Assembly: GCA_044228625.1 (NCBI GenBank)
Contig: JBGAUM010000005.1
Span: 1 to 57,888, forward strand
DNA: 57,888 nucleotides
Direction: 5' to 3'
Source of the DNA: UKL13-2 sp044228625
GTDB taxonomy: Bacteria > Pseudomonadota > Gammaproteobacteria > Burkholderiales > Usitatibacteraceae
Part shown: piece by piece, positions 8,054-16,016 of the stretch
How positions within the stretch are numbered: the stretch's first letter is position 1
Layout of the letters: each line of letters opens with the position of its first letter
Made by a program: the position numbers and the translations under genes
Notes under the pieces: generated by a model
Told to the model about the DNA's origin: nothing
The model's database searches: none
The model's input: only the letters and a program-made list of their open reading frames with translations

Positions 8054-9640
8054 ATGCGCGCTTTGACCCCATTCATTGCTGCGATCTTGCTGGTGAGCAG
8101 TGTGCCGACAGCGCTCTGCGCGAAAACATTCAAATGGTCCTCCGCCGGGGATACCACGACGCTCGATCCGCATGGACAGGACGAGGGGTTCACCAACGCC
8201 ATGAACAACCTCGTCTACGAGCGGTTGATCCAGCCGGGTCGCGACATGTCGCCCACGCCCTGGCTTGCCACGTCATGGAAAGTGACCGGCCCGGGAAAGA
8301 TCACCATGCAACTTCGCAAGAACGTGAAGTTCCACGACGGCACGCCGTTCACCGCAGACGATGTGGTCTTCAGCTTTGAGCGCGCCACTCGGTCCCGCCA
8401 GTTCAAGAACTATGCGATTCCGGCGGGAAAAGCGCGAAAGGTCGATGCGTATACCGTGGAGTTCGTGAACGAGGTGCCGAATCCGACCGCCCTCTCCTCC
8501 ATAGGCCAGATACCGATCATGAGCAAGGCGTGGGCGGAGAAAAACATGGCCGTCGAGCCCCATGACGCAACCAAGAAAGATACGCCTTTCGCCTCTCGCC
8601 ATGCCATGGGCACCGGCCCCTTCACGCTGGTGTCGTTCGAAATCGGCGTCCGGACGGTGCACAAGAAAAACCCCGCATGGTGGGGGCTTGCCGAGAAGCG
8701 CTTTGAAGGCAATATCGAAACCATCGAGTACCGGCCGATCGCCTCCGGCGCCACGCGCATGGCTGCATTGAAATCCGGGGAGGTCGATTTCGTTCTTGAT
8801 CCGAGCCCGCAAGACATTCCACGCCTCAAGGAAGACAAGGATTTGAAGGTCTGGGAGGGCGACGAGTACCGCATCATTTCGATCGCCCTGGACCAGGCGC
8901 GCGACGAATTGCTGTTCGCCGACGTGAAGGGCAAGAATCCATTCAAGGACACGCGCGTTCGCCTGGCGCTTTATCAGGCCATCGACATGAATGCGATCAA
9001 GGTTCAGGTCATGCGTGGCCTTGCCACGCCTACGGGAATCCTCACCCCCAATCCCAAGGGGGAGGGATTGCCCGCCGCGCTTGAGAAACGCCATGCTTTT
9101 GATGTGGCCGCCGCAAAGAGACTCTTGGCCGATGCGGGATATGCAAACGGCTTTGGATTTACGCTGCACTGCCCGAACGACCGGTACATCAACGATGAAA
9201 AGATCTGCGTTGCGTTGGCCGGCATGTGGGCCAAGATCGGCCTCAACGTCAAGGTCGATGCCATGCCCAAGGCGCAATACTTTGCCCGAACCCCGAAAAA
9301 GGAATTCTCGGCCTGCCTGCAGGGCTGGGGGGACATCAATCGCGACGCGATGTTCACCTTGAAGCCGCTATACCACAGCTTCAATGACAAGGGCTACGGA
9401 GAGACCAACTACGGCAACTTCAAGAATGTCGAATTGGACGACCTGATCGAAAAGGCCGAGGTGGACATGAATCCCGCGACGCGCCAGGCCACGATCAACA
9501 AAGCCATGGAATTGATCCACAAGGAGGTGTTGGCGATTCCTCTGCACCGACAGGTCATCCCCTGGGTTTCACGCGCGGGCGTCACGCTCGTGCATCGCCC
9601 GGACAACAAGTTCGCGCCGTTGTGGATCACGGTGAAATGA
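8054..9640 (+). CDS. ABC transporter substrate-binding protein, family 5 (DppA/OppA type)
   Basis: A 528-residue periplasmic binding protein. An ATG at 8054 preceded by GGAGGA gives a clean signal peptide with cleavage near LCA|K. The mature part starts with KTFKWSSAGDTTTLDPHG and continues with the family-5 features TFTADDVVFSFERAT and GTGPFTLVSFE. Family-5 proteins bind di- or oligopeptides, and some (MppA-like) bind murein tripeptide. No ABC permease or ATPase gene is nearby. It shares a putative operator with nagA and murQ, so a cell-wall peptide or muropeptide ligand is plausible but unproven. Confidence 0.85.
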   Translation: MRALTPFIAAILLVSSVPTALCAKTFKWSSAGDTTTLDPHGQDEGFTNAMNNLVYERLIQPGRDMSPTPWLATSWKVTGPGKITMQLRKNVKFHDGTPFTADDVVFSFERATRSRQFKNYAIPAGKARKVDAYTVEFVNEVPNPTALSSIGQIPIMSKAWAEKNMAVEPHDATKKDTPFASRHAMGTGPFTLVSFEIGVRTVHKKNPAWWGLAEKRFEGNIETIEYRPIASGATRMAALKSGEVDFVLDPSPQDIPRLKEDKDLKVWEGDEYRIISIALDQARDELLFADVKGKNPFKDTRVRLALYQAIDMNAIKVQVMRGLATPTGILTPNPKGEGLPAALEKRHAFDVAAAKRLLADAGYANGFGFTLHCPNDRYINDEKICVALAGMWAKIGLNVKVDAMPKAQYFARTPKKEFSACLQGWGDINRDAMFTLKPLYHSFNDKGYGETNYGNFKNVELDDLIEKAEVDMNPATRQATINKAMELIHKEVLAIPLHRQVIPWVSRAGVTLVHRPDNKFAPLWITVK

Positions 9641-9662
9641 CCGGCGCACGGGAAGTCGACGC

Positions 9663-10901
9663 ATGACGCTCACTTATATCTGGTGCGGATTCTTCATCGT
9701 CGGCTTCGTCGCGGCGGTGGCGCAGTTCATTTTCGGTGGCGACACCGAGGTGTTCAAGCGCATCATCGACGGCACCTTCAAGATGGCCAAGTTCGGCGTC
9801 ATGGACATCGCCTTGCCGCTGGCCGGGATCATGACGCTGTGGCTGGGCCTGCTCACGATTGGTGAAAAAGCCGGCGCAATTGCCTGGATCGCCAAGCTGA
9901 TCGCACCATTTTTCTCGCGCATCTTTCCGGAGGTGCCGAAGGATCATCCTGCAACCGGGCACATGGTGATGAACTTTTCGGCCAATTTCCTGGGGCTCGA
10001 CAATGCCGCCACGCCGTTCGGTTTGAAATCCATGCAGAGCTTGCAAGAGATCAACCCGAAGAAGGACGAGGCCAGCAACGCGATGATCATGTTTACCGTG
10101 CTGCACGCTTCTGGCCTCACTTTGATTCCCCTTTCCATCATGGCGCAGCGCATGGTCATGGGCGCGCAGAACCCGGCGGACATCTTCATCCCGTGCATGA
10201 TCGCGACGTACGTCGCCACGGTTGCCGGTTTGATCGCCGTGGCCATCAAGCAACGCATCAACCTCTTTGACCGCGTAATCGTGGCATGGCTGGGCACCCT
10301 CACCGGAGCGATCGTGCTGCTGGTATGGGCGATGAGTACCCAGATGACCAAGGAGCAGATCACGCTGGTATCCACCGTCGTGAGCAATCTATTGTTGCTG
10401 CTCATCATGGTCGCCTTTATCGGCGGTGCACTCTGGAAAAAAATCAACGTCTACGACGCGTTCATCGAGGGCGCCAAGGGCGGCATCGAGACCTCGCTCA
10501 AAATCATTCCGTATCTCGTCGGCATGCTGGTCGCCATTTCGGTGTTGCGGGAATCCGGCGTCCTGACTTATGTGCTGAAAATTCTCACGTGGATGTTCAC
10601 CCAAACCGGCGCGAACACGGACTTCGTGTCCGCCCTGCCGACCGCCTTGATGAAGCCGGTCTCCGGGTCTGGTGCTCGCGCGATGATGATCGAAACGATG
10701 CAGACCTACGGCGTGGATTCCTTCGCGGGACGGCTGGCATGCGTGTTTCAGGGCTCTGCCGACACGACGTTTTACATCGCGGCCCTTTACTACGGCTATG
10801 TCGGCATCAACAAGATTCGCTACGCCATCGGCTACGGGCTGATCGCCGAGTTTTGCGGTGTCATTGCAGCTGTATTCGTCGCCTATTTGTTCTTTGGTTG
10901 A
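9663..10901 (+). CDS. SpmA-SpmB-like nucleoside-recognition (Gate) domain membrane protein
   Basis: A 412-residue polytopic membrane protein with two Gate (nucleoside recognition) domains, matching a fusion of Bacillus spore maturation proteins SpmA (about residues 1-200) and SpmB (about 235-412). Motifs include NFSANFLGLDNAATPFGLKSM in the first half, and GARAMMIETMQTYGVDS and FQGSADTTFYIAALY in the second. It starts 22 bases after the binding-protein gene and is probably cotranscribed. The fused form is widespread in non-sporulating bacteria; its transport role is not established. The 3' end overlaps the convergent regulator gene by 19 bases. Confidence 0.85.
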   Translation: MTLTYIWCGFFIVGFVAAVAQFIFGGDTEVFKRIIDGTFKMAKFGVMDIALPLAGIMTLWLGLLTIGEKAGAIAWIAKLIAPFFSRIFPEVPKDHPATGHMVMNFSANFLGLDNAATPFGLKSMQSLQEINPKKDEASNAMIMFTVLHASGLTLIPLSIMAQRMVMGAQNPADIFIPCMIATYVATVAGLIAVAIKQRINLFDRVIVAWLGTLTGAIVLLVWAMSTQMTKEQITLVSTVVSNLLLLLIMVAFIGGALWKKINVYDAFIEGAKGGIETSLKIIPYLVGMLVAISVLRESGVLTYVLKILTWMFTQTGANTDFVSALPTALMKPVSGSGARAMMIETMQTYGVDSFAGRLACVFQGSADTTFYIAALYYGYVGINKIRYAIGYGLIAEFCGVIAAVFVAYLFFG

Positions 10902-11599
10902 AGGACTGCATTGCGTGCGACGCGGGCGTAGTCGCGTGGTGCAACCCCGACGTGGCGGCGAAAGGCGCGCGTAAAAGCGCTGTGGTCCGCAAAGCCACAG
11001 GCCAACGCAATTTGCGCAATCCCCACACCGGACTCGATCATCGGCAATGCGTGTTCAATGCGCCGCGAGAGCAGCCATTGCCTCGGCGTCAAGTTGAACA
11101 GCCGTTGCATGTGACGCTCGAATTGGGCGATCGACATGCCGGCCTGGCTGGCGAGCCCCGCAATGGACAAGGTCTCATCCAAGTGCCGCTCGGCGTAGGT
11201 CAGGGTCGATTGGAGCCGACCCAATGCCGCTGGCCCGCCGTCCGGAAGGTCCCGGGAAATGCCGGCCAACCCTGTAATTCTTCCGCCACTCAACAGCGGC
11301 GCCTTTTGGGTCAGGCACCAGCCATGCGCGAAGTTTGGAAACAGGTGCCACTCCAGTTCATCACGGATTTCGCGTCCGGATCGGACGACTTCCAAGTCTT
11401 GTGCGAGGTAGCGGCCGCCGAGGGGCGAAGGGAACAACTCCTCTGCGGTTTTGCCCACCACGGCATTGGGCGTGCGCAGCCCCAAGCGCGCCAGCAAGGT
11501 TTTGTTGGCATGCAGGTAGCGCCCCTCCCGGTCCTTGATGAAGAAGACCACGTCCGGAAGCGCATCGAACAACATCGACAAGGCACGCGCATCGATCAT
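10883..11599 (-). CDS. PAS-domain AraC family transcriptional regulator
   Basis: A 238-residue regulator with an N-terminal PAS sensor (about residues 1-118, with DALPDVVFFIKDREGRYLHAN) and a C-terminal AraC double helix-turn-helix (about 130-232, ending in AFRRHVGVAPRDYAR). It is divergent from the hydroxyproline epimerase-like gene, separated by 79 bases that hold two 12-bp direct repeats, so it probably controls that operon. The ligand of the PAS domain is unknown; a hydroxyproline-derived metabolite is the simplest guess from context. Confidence 0.88.
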   Translation of the reverse strand: MIDARALSMLFDALPDVVFFIKDREGRYLHANKTLLARLGLRTPNAVVGKTAEELFPSPLGGRYLAQDLEVVRSGREIRDELEWHLFPNFAHGWCLTQKAPLLSGGRITGLAGISRDLPDGGPAALGRLQSTLTYAERHLDETLSIAGLASQAGMSIAQFERHMQRLFNLTPRQWLLSRRIEHALPMIESGVGIAQIALACGFADHSAFTRAFRRHVGVAPRDYARVARNAVLQPKNK

Positions 11600-11610
11600 G
11601 CGCGTATTGT

Positions 11611-11622
11611 GCCCAATTCGTC
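11611..11622. repeat. Direct repeat half-site 1 (GCCCAATTCGTC), possible AraC operator
   Basis: GCCCAATTCGTC occurs here and again at 11655-11666, with a start-to-start spacing of 44 bases (about four helical turns). Both copies lie in the short region between the AraC-type regulator and its probable target operon. AraC proteins usually bind direct repeats. Confidence 0.5.
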
Positions 11623-11654
11623 ACGCCCATGCGGATTTCACCCAAGACACATGA

Positions 11655-11666
11655 GCCCAATTCGTC
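11655..11666. repeat. Direct repeat half-site 2 (GCCCAATTCGTC), possible AraC operator
   Basis: Second exact copy of the 12-bp repeat found at 11611-11622. It ends 12 bases before the start codon of the epimerase-like gene, so binding here could overlap the start region; the upstream copy may be the activating site. Confidence 0.5.
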
Positions 11667-11678
11667 CAAAATGGCGCC

Positions 11679-12632
11679 ATGCATCGCCTTCAAATCGTCG
11701 ATTCCCACACCGGGGGTGAACCCACGCGCGTCGTTCTGTCCGGCTTTCCCGATCTCGGGAACGGCCCACTCCCTGCGCGGGTCCGTCAATTGTCGGCGTC
11801 GCATGATCGCTGGCGGCGCGCGACGGTTGGCGAGCCGCGGTCCTCGGAGGTCGTCGTGGGCGCCCTGCTGGTGCCGCCAAGCAATCCGGCCAGCACGGCT
11901 GCGGTGATCTTTTTCAACAATGCCGGCACCTTGGGCATGTGTGGACACGGCACCATCGGCGTCATTGAGACGTTGCGTTTTCTGGGACGAATCCAGCCGG
12001 GTGTCCACGTGGTCGAAACGCCCGCGGGGCCCGTCAAGGCCACACTGCATGAAGACCACACCGTCAGCGTGGAAAACGTCGTGTCGTTTCGCCATCGCGC
12101 CGGCGTCGAGCTCTCGGTCCCTGGCGTCGGACCCGTCACGGGCGACATCGCCTGGGGCGGGAACTGGTTCTTCCTGGTGAAGGATCCTTCCCCCGCCATC
12201 GCGCGGGACCGGATTGACGTGCTCATCTCGCAGGCCGAAGCCATCCGATGCGCGCTCGACGCGAGCGGCCACGCAGGCGCCGACGGACATCTGGTGGATC
12301 ACATCGAGTTGTTTGGCGAATCCGCCACGCCGGGATGCCAGAGCCGGAATTTCGTGCTGTGCCCCGGCCATGAGTACGATCGCTCCCCCTGCGGTACCGG
12401 AACGAGCGCCAAGTTGGCGTGCCTCGCAGCGGACGGGCTTCTGCGGCCCGGCGAGATCTGGCGGCAGGAAAGCGTCATCGGCAGCACGTTTGATGCCACT
12501 TACCGATGGGATTCCAACGCTGCCAGCGGCCGCATCATTCCGACCATCGTGGGGCGCGCGTTCGTCTGTGGGCAGGGAGAGTTGCTCATCGATGACGCAG
12601 ACCCGCTGGGCTTTGGCCTGCACGTCACTTAG
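11679..12632 (+). CDS. Proline racemase family protein, probable 4-hydroxyproline 2-epimerase
   Basis: A 317-residue member of the proline racemase fold. Both catalytic cysteines are present, one in MCGHG (about residue 88) and one in SPCGTGTSAK (about residue 237). This fits a two-base epimerase or racemase rather than trans-3-hydroxyproline dehydratase, which has a Thr or Ser at the second site of the first motif. The N-terminal VDSHTGGEPTR is typical of 4-hydroxyproline 2-epimerases, which convert trans-4-hydroxy-L-proline to cis-4-hydroxy-D-proline. The adjacent DapA-type lyase fits the downstream deamination step. Substrate is inferred from motif and context. Confidence 0.82.
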   Translation: MHRLQIVDSHTGGEPTRVVLSGFPDLGNGPLPARVRQLSASHDRWRRATVGEPRSSEVVVGALLVPPSNPASTAAVIFFNNAGTLGMCGHGTIGVIETLRFLGRIQPGVHVVETPAGPVKATLHEDHTVSVENVVSFRHRAGVELSVPGVGPVTGDIAWGGNWFFLVKDPSPAIARDRIDVLISQAEAIRCALDASGHAGADGHLVDHIELFGESATPGCQSRNFVLCPGHEYDRSPCGTGTSAKLACLAADGLLRPGEIWRQESVIGSTFDATYRWDSNAASGRIIPTIVGRAFVCGQGELLIDDADPLGFGLHVT

Positions 12633-12677
12633 ACCCATCCCGTTCCAATCCCGACACCTACTGCTTTTGAGTCCACC

Positions 12678-13574
12678 ATGAATCCATTTCTCGGAGTCTT
12701 GCCCGCCCTCACCACGCCATTCGGCGCTGATGGCGATGTCGATCATGCTTTTCTCGCAAATCACGTCAAGCAAATGCTGGACGCCGGATGCAAGGGAATC
12801 GTCCCACTTGGGTCCCTGGGGGAAACCGCCACGCTCACTTTCGACGAGAAATGTGAGGTCATGCGAACGGTGGTGCAGGCCGTGGGGTCCCGTGGTGTCG
12901 TCACCACGGGCATTGCGGCGTTGTCGACTGCGCAAGCCGTGGAACTGGCCAAGGCTGCGCAGGTCGCAGGATGTCACGGCCTGATGGTGCTTCCCCCTTA
13001 TGTGTACTCCACCGACTGGCGCGAAATGAAGGCGCACGTGGCCGCCGTGATTCGCGCGACGCCATTGCCGTGCATGCTTTACAACAATCCCATTGCTTAC
13101 AAGACCGATTTTCTGCCACCGCAGATTGCGGAGCTGGCAAACGAGTTTCCAAACCTCGCCGCGGTCAAGGAGTCCTCGGCGGACATCCGTCGCATTGCGG
13201 CGATCCGTGCCTTGATCGGCGACCGCCTGAATATCCTGGTGGGCGTGGACGACATGATCGTCGAGGGCATCGCCGCCGGTGCCGTGGGCTGGGTCGCGGG
13301 ATTGGTCGCTGCCTTTCCAAAGGAGAGCGTCGTGCTGTTCGAACTCGCGCGCGCCGGGAAAAACAAGGAGGCTGAGCCGCTGTATCACTGGTTTCTGCCG
13401 CTGCTGCGTCTCGATGTCGTTCCAAAGTTTGTTCAATTGATCAAGTTGACGCAAATGCGTGTCGGCATGGGCCATGAGCGCGTGCGCGCACCCCGGCTCG
13501 AACTGGTGGGTGAAGAGCGTGACGCCGCATTGGCCATCATCGATCATGCGATCGCAACGCGGCCCAAGCTCTGA
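12678..13574 (+). CDS. DapA/NAL-family Schiff-base lyase, possibly 1-pyrroline-4-hydroxy-2-carboxylate deaminase
   Basis: A 298-residue TIM-barrel protein of the dihydrodipicolinate synthase family. It shows the GSLGETATLT substrate loop, the Tyr-containing LYNNPIAYKTDF segment (about residue 134) and the Schiff-base lysine in AAVKESS (about 163). Beside a hydroxyproline epimerase, this family usually supplies pyrroline-hydroxycarboxylate deaminase, making alpha-ketoglutarate semialdehyde. The gene follows the epimerase by 45 bases in the same direction. The D-hydroxyproline oxidase and the semialdehyde dehydrogenase needed to complete the pathway are not in this window. It is less likely to be true DapA, because the context is catabolic. 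Confidence 0.78.
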   Translation: MNPFLGVLPALTTPFGADGDVDHAFLANHVKQMLDAGCKGIVPLGSLGETATLTFDEKCEVMRTVVQAVGSRGVVTTGIAALSTAQAVELAKAAQVAGCHGLMVLPPYVYSTDWREMKAHVAAVIRATPLPCMLYNNPIAYKTDFLPPQIAELANEFPNLAAVKESSADIRRIAAIRALIGDRLNILVGVDDMIVEGIAAGAVGWVAGLVAAFPKESVVLFELARAGKNKEAEPLYHWFLPLLRLDVVPKFVQLIKLTQMRVGMGHERVRAPRLELVGEERDAALAIIDHAIATRPKL

Positions 13575-13722
13575 AGGTCAAGCGCTGACGGGCGTTTCAA
13601 GCCATTTTTGCCTTGATCGCCGCGCCAGATATTGACTTTGGCATTGCGATGCTTTGCTACACATCGCAATTCGCACCTGCCTCAAAATAGATGGTTTACG
13701 CCTCGCTCCTGCAGGAATTCTC

Positions 13723-15558
13723 ATGACATCTGCCCTACCCTTGGCCGTTGGCCGCATTGCTGATCTCCGTGCCGCGATGAATCGCCACGGCGTCGACGCC
13801 TTGTTGATTCCGTCATCCGATCCGCACTTGTCGGAATACCTGCCGGAGCGCTGGCAAAGCCGGCAATGGGCATCGGGTTTCACCGGTTCGGTGGGGAATT
13901 TGGTCATCACCCGTGATTTCGCCGGGTTGTTCGCCGACAGCCGTTACTGGATCCAGGCGGAGCGCGAATTGGCGGGCAGCGGCATTGGGTTGATGAAAAC
14001 GAATGCGGCAACCAGTCCGATGCATATCGAATGGATGGCGGAGAACGTTCCGCTCCGGGGGCGCGTGGCGGTGGATGGCCATGTTCTGNNNNNCGTGGCG
14101 GTGGATGGCCATGTTCTGGGCCTCGGCTTGCGCCGCGCATTGGAGTCTGCGTTCGCGCCCAAGCAGATCACGTTGGCTTTGGACATCGACCTGGTGCAGG
14201 ACGCCTGGCGCGATCGGCCCGCGCTTCCCATGGCCGCCGTTTTCGAACACGCGATGCCGCATGCCGTCATCCCACGGGCCGAAAAGCTTGCCCGGTTGCG
14301 CGCCGACATGCGCGCCAAGAGGGCTTCATGGCACGTACTCTCCACGCTCGACGATATCGCGTGGCTGTTCAATTTGCGTGGGCGTGATGTGGCGTTCAAT
14401 CCGGTCTTCCTCGCATTCGCGTTGGTGGGCGAATCGACCGCCACGCTGTTCGTGTCCCCGGGCAAAATCGATGCGACGCTGGCGGCCGTGCTAGCCAAGG
14501 ACAATGTCAGTATTGCCGCGTATGAGGGCATCGGCACCGCACTCGAGGCGTTGCCGTCAGGCGCCACCTTGCTGATCGACCCGGATCGCAATACGGTTGG
14601 CACGCTGTCCCACGTGCCCTCTGCAGTCTCGTTGGTGGAAGCCATCAACCCCACCACCTTGATGAAGTCTCGAAAGTCCGACGCCGAAATTGCGTTCGTG
14701 CGCGAGGCGATGGCCCATGATGGCGCGGCGCTATGTGAATTCTTTGCGTGGCTGGATACGGCCCTGTCGCAACGCGATCCGTTGAACGAATTGGACATCG
14801 ATCGCGAAATCACCGCCGCCCGCGCCAAACGCCCCGGCTATTTCGGCCAAAGCTTTTCCACCATCGCGGGCTTCAATGCCAACGGCGCCTTGCCCCATTA
14901 CCGTGCCACGCCGTCCGCATTCTCAAAGATCGAGGGAGATGGCTTGCTGCTGATCGATTCCGGTGGTCAATATGTCGGCGGTACGACGGACATTACGCGC
15001 ATGGTGCCGGTCGGCAAGGTCAGCGCCGCGCAAAAACGTGACTGCGCGCTGGTTCTGAAAGGCATGATCAACCTTGCGCGCGCACGCTTCCCACGCGGCA
15101 CCCGCAGCAACATGCTCGACGCGCTGGCGCGCGCCCCGATCTGGCGGGACGCCATCAACTACGGGCACGGAACCGGCCATGGCGTGGGCTATTTTCTGAA
15201 TGTGCATGAAGGTCCGCAGAGCATTTCCAACGTCGCCGTGCCGACGGCGCACCACGCCATGGAGCCCGGGATGATCACGTCAGATGAGCCCGGCATCTAC
15301 CGTCCGGGGCAATGGGGCGTGCGCATCGAAAACCTTTTGCTTGCAAAACCCTCCGTGACCAACGAATTTGGCGAATTCCTCGAGTTCGAATCGCTGACGC
15401 TTTGCCCGATCGATACACGGTGTGTGGACCTTGCGCTGCTCGATGGCGTGGAGGCGGCATGGCTTAACGCGTATCACGCTGAAGTGCGCGCAAGGGTGGA
15501 ACCCTTGGTTTCGGGTGCGGCAAGGGATTGGTTGGTGGGGAGGACGGCAGCAATTTGA
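13723..15558 (+). CDS. M24B aminopeptidase P family protein (contains an assembly gap)
   Basis: An Xaa-Pro aminopeptidase that removes N-terminal residues preceding proline. It has two N-terminal creatinase-like domains and a C-terminal pita-bread catalytic domain. Metal ligands are visible in LIDSGGQYVGGTTDITR (two Asp), HGTGHGVGYFLN (His), TSDEPGIY (Glu) and VRIENLLL (Glu). The ATG at 13723 is preceded by AGGA; an upstream in-frame extension to 13654 shows no family similarity. Residues about 114-131 are affected by the N gap, and removing the 30-base artefact would give about 601 residues, near the family norm. The activity fits use of proline-containing peptides next to the hydroxyproline module. 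Confidence 0.88.
   Translation: MTSALPLAVGRIADLRAAMNRHGVDALLIPSSDPHLSEYLPERWQSRQWASGFTGSVGNLVITRDFAGLFADSRYWIQAERELAGSGIGLMKTNAATSPMHIEWMAENVPLRGRVAVDGHVLXXVAVDGHVLGLGLRRALESAFAPKQITLALDIDLVQDAWRDRPALPMAAVFEHAMPHAVIPRAEKLARLRADMRAKRASWHVLSTLDDIAWLFNLRGRDVAFNPVFLAFALVGESTATLFVSPGKIDATLAAVLAKDNVSIAAYEGIGTALEALPSGATLLIDPDRNTVGTLSHVPSAVSLVEAINPTTLMKSRKSDAEIAFVREAMAHDGAALCEFFAWLDTALSQRDPLNELDIDREITAARAKRPGYFGQSFSTIAGFNANGALPHYRATPSAFSKIEGDGLLLIDSGGQYVGGTTDITRMVPVGKVSAAQKRDCALVLKGMINLARARFPRGTRSNMLDALARAPIWRDAINYGHGTGHGVGYFLNVHEGPQSISNVAVPTAHHAMEPGMITSDEPGIYRPGQWGVRIENLLLAKPSVTNEFGEFLEFESLTLCPIDTRCVDLALLDGVEAAWLNAYHAEVRARVEPLVSGAARDWLVGRTAAI
14064..14118. other. Scaffold gap: NNNNN flanked by an exact 25-bp duplication
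   Basis: The 25 bases at 14064-14088 are repeated exactly at 14094-14118, with five N between. The inserted 30 bases keep the reading frame. This is the pattern left when two contigs that overlap by 25 bases are placed end to end instead of merged, so the duplication is most likely not biological. Confidence 0.9.
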
Positions 15559-15674
15559 GTGTAACGGTCAAATTGAAGGAGTTCTTTTTGCCGCAAAGCA
15601 GGTGAACCTGATCAAATTGCCAATCCATCGAATGACCGCACATAGCTGCAATCCATGCGTGCGACAACGAAAAC

Positions 15675-15701
15675 AAAAAGCCCGCACGAAGCGGGCTTTT
15701 T
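15675..15701. terminator. Rho-independent terminator, bidirectional
   Basis: Stem AAAAAGCCCGC (15675-15685) pairs with GCGGGCTTTTT (15691-15701) around an ACGAA loop, with A and T runs on the two sides. It can end both the plus-strand aminopeptidase transcript and the minus-strand tRNA-Glu transcript. Confidence 0.8.
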
Positions 15702-15711
15702 GTTTTTGAAT

Positions 15712-15787
15712 TGGCGTCCCCAAGGGGATTCGAACCCCTGTTACTGCCGTGAAAGGGCAATGTCCTAGGCCTCTAGACGATGGGGAC
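15712..15787 (-). tRNA. tRNA-Glu (UUC)
   Basis: On the minus strand a full 76-base cloverleaf runs from GTCCCCATCGTCTAGAGG to a 3' end with encoded CCA. The anticodon loop CTTTCAC gives UUC, the T arm has GGTTCGAATCC, and the acceptor GTCCCC pairs with GGGGAC. Its position close to gltX, the cognate synthetase gene, is notable. Confidence 0.97.
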
Positions 15788-15868
15788 TCACACGTCTTAC
15801 TGCAAACTACTCGCTTGCGGATCTGCTGCTTTCCGCAATACGTCCTGCTCTGTAGGTGCCAAATTCTG

Positions 15869-15944
<76 letters not shown>

Positions 15945-16016
15945 ACAGGGAAAGACGCGCATTATAGCCGGTTTCTGCACTCCCTGCCAAGCCCGGAATC
16001 GGTCGGAAATCAGGGG

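Noticed and set aside
9663..10901. The SpmAB-like gene as a sign of sporulation
   Set aside because: No other sporulation genes are present, and the fused form is common in non-sporulating bacteria.
11361..13547. A 728-residue minus-strand open frame
   Set aside because: It runs opposite the epimerase-like and DapA-type genes, which have clear catalytic motifs; the antisense product has none.
14064..14118. A biological tandem duplication in the M24 gene
   Set aside because: The copies are identical and meet at NNNNN, which fits an unmerged contig overlap better than a real duplication.
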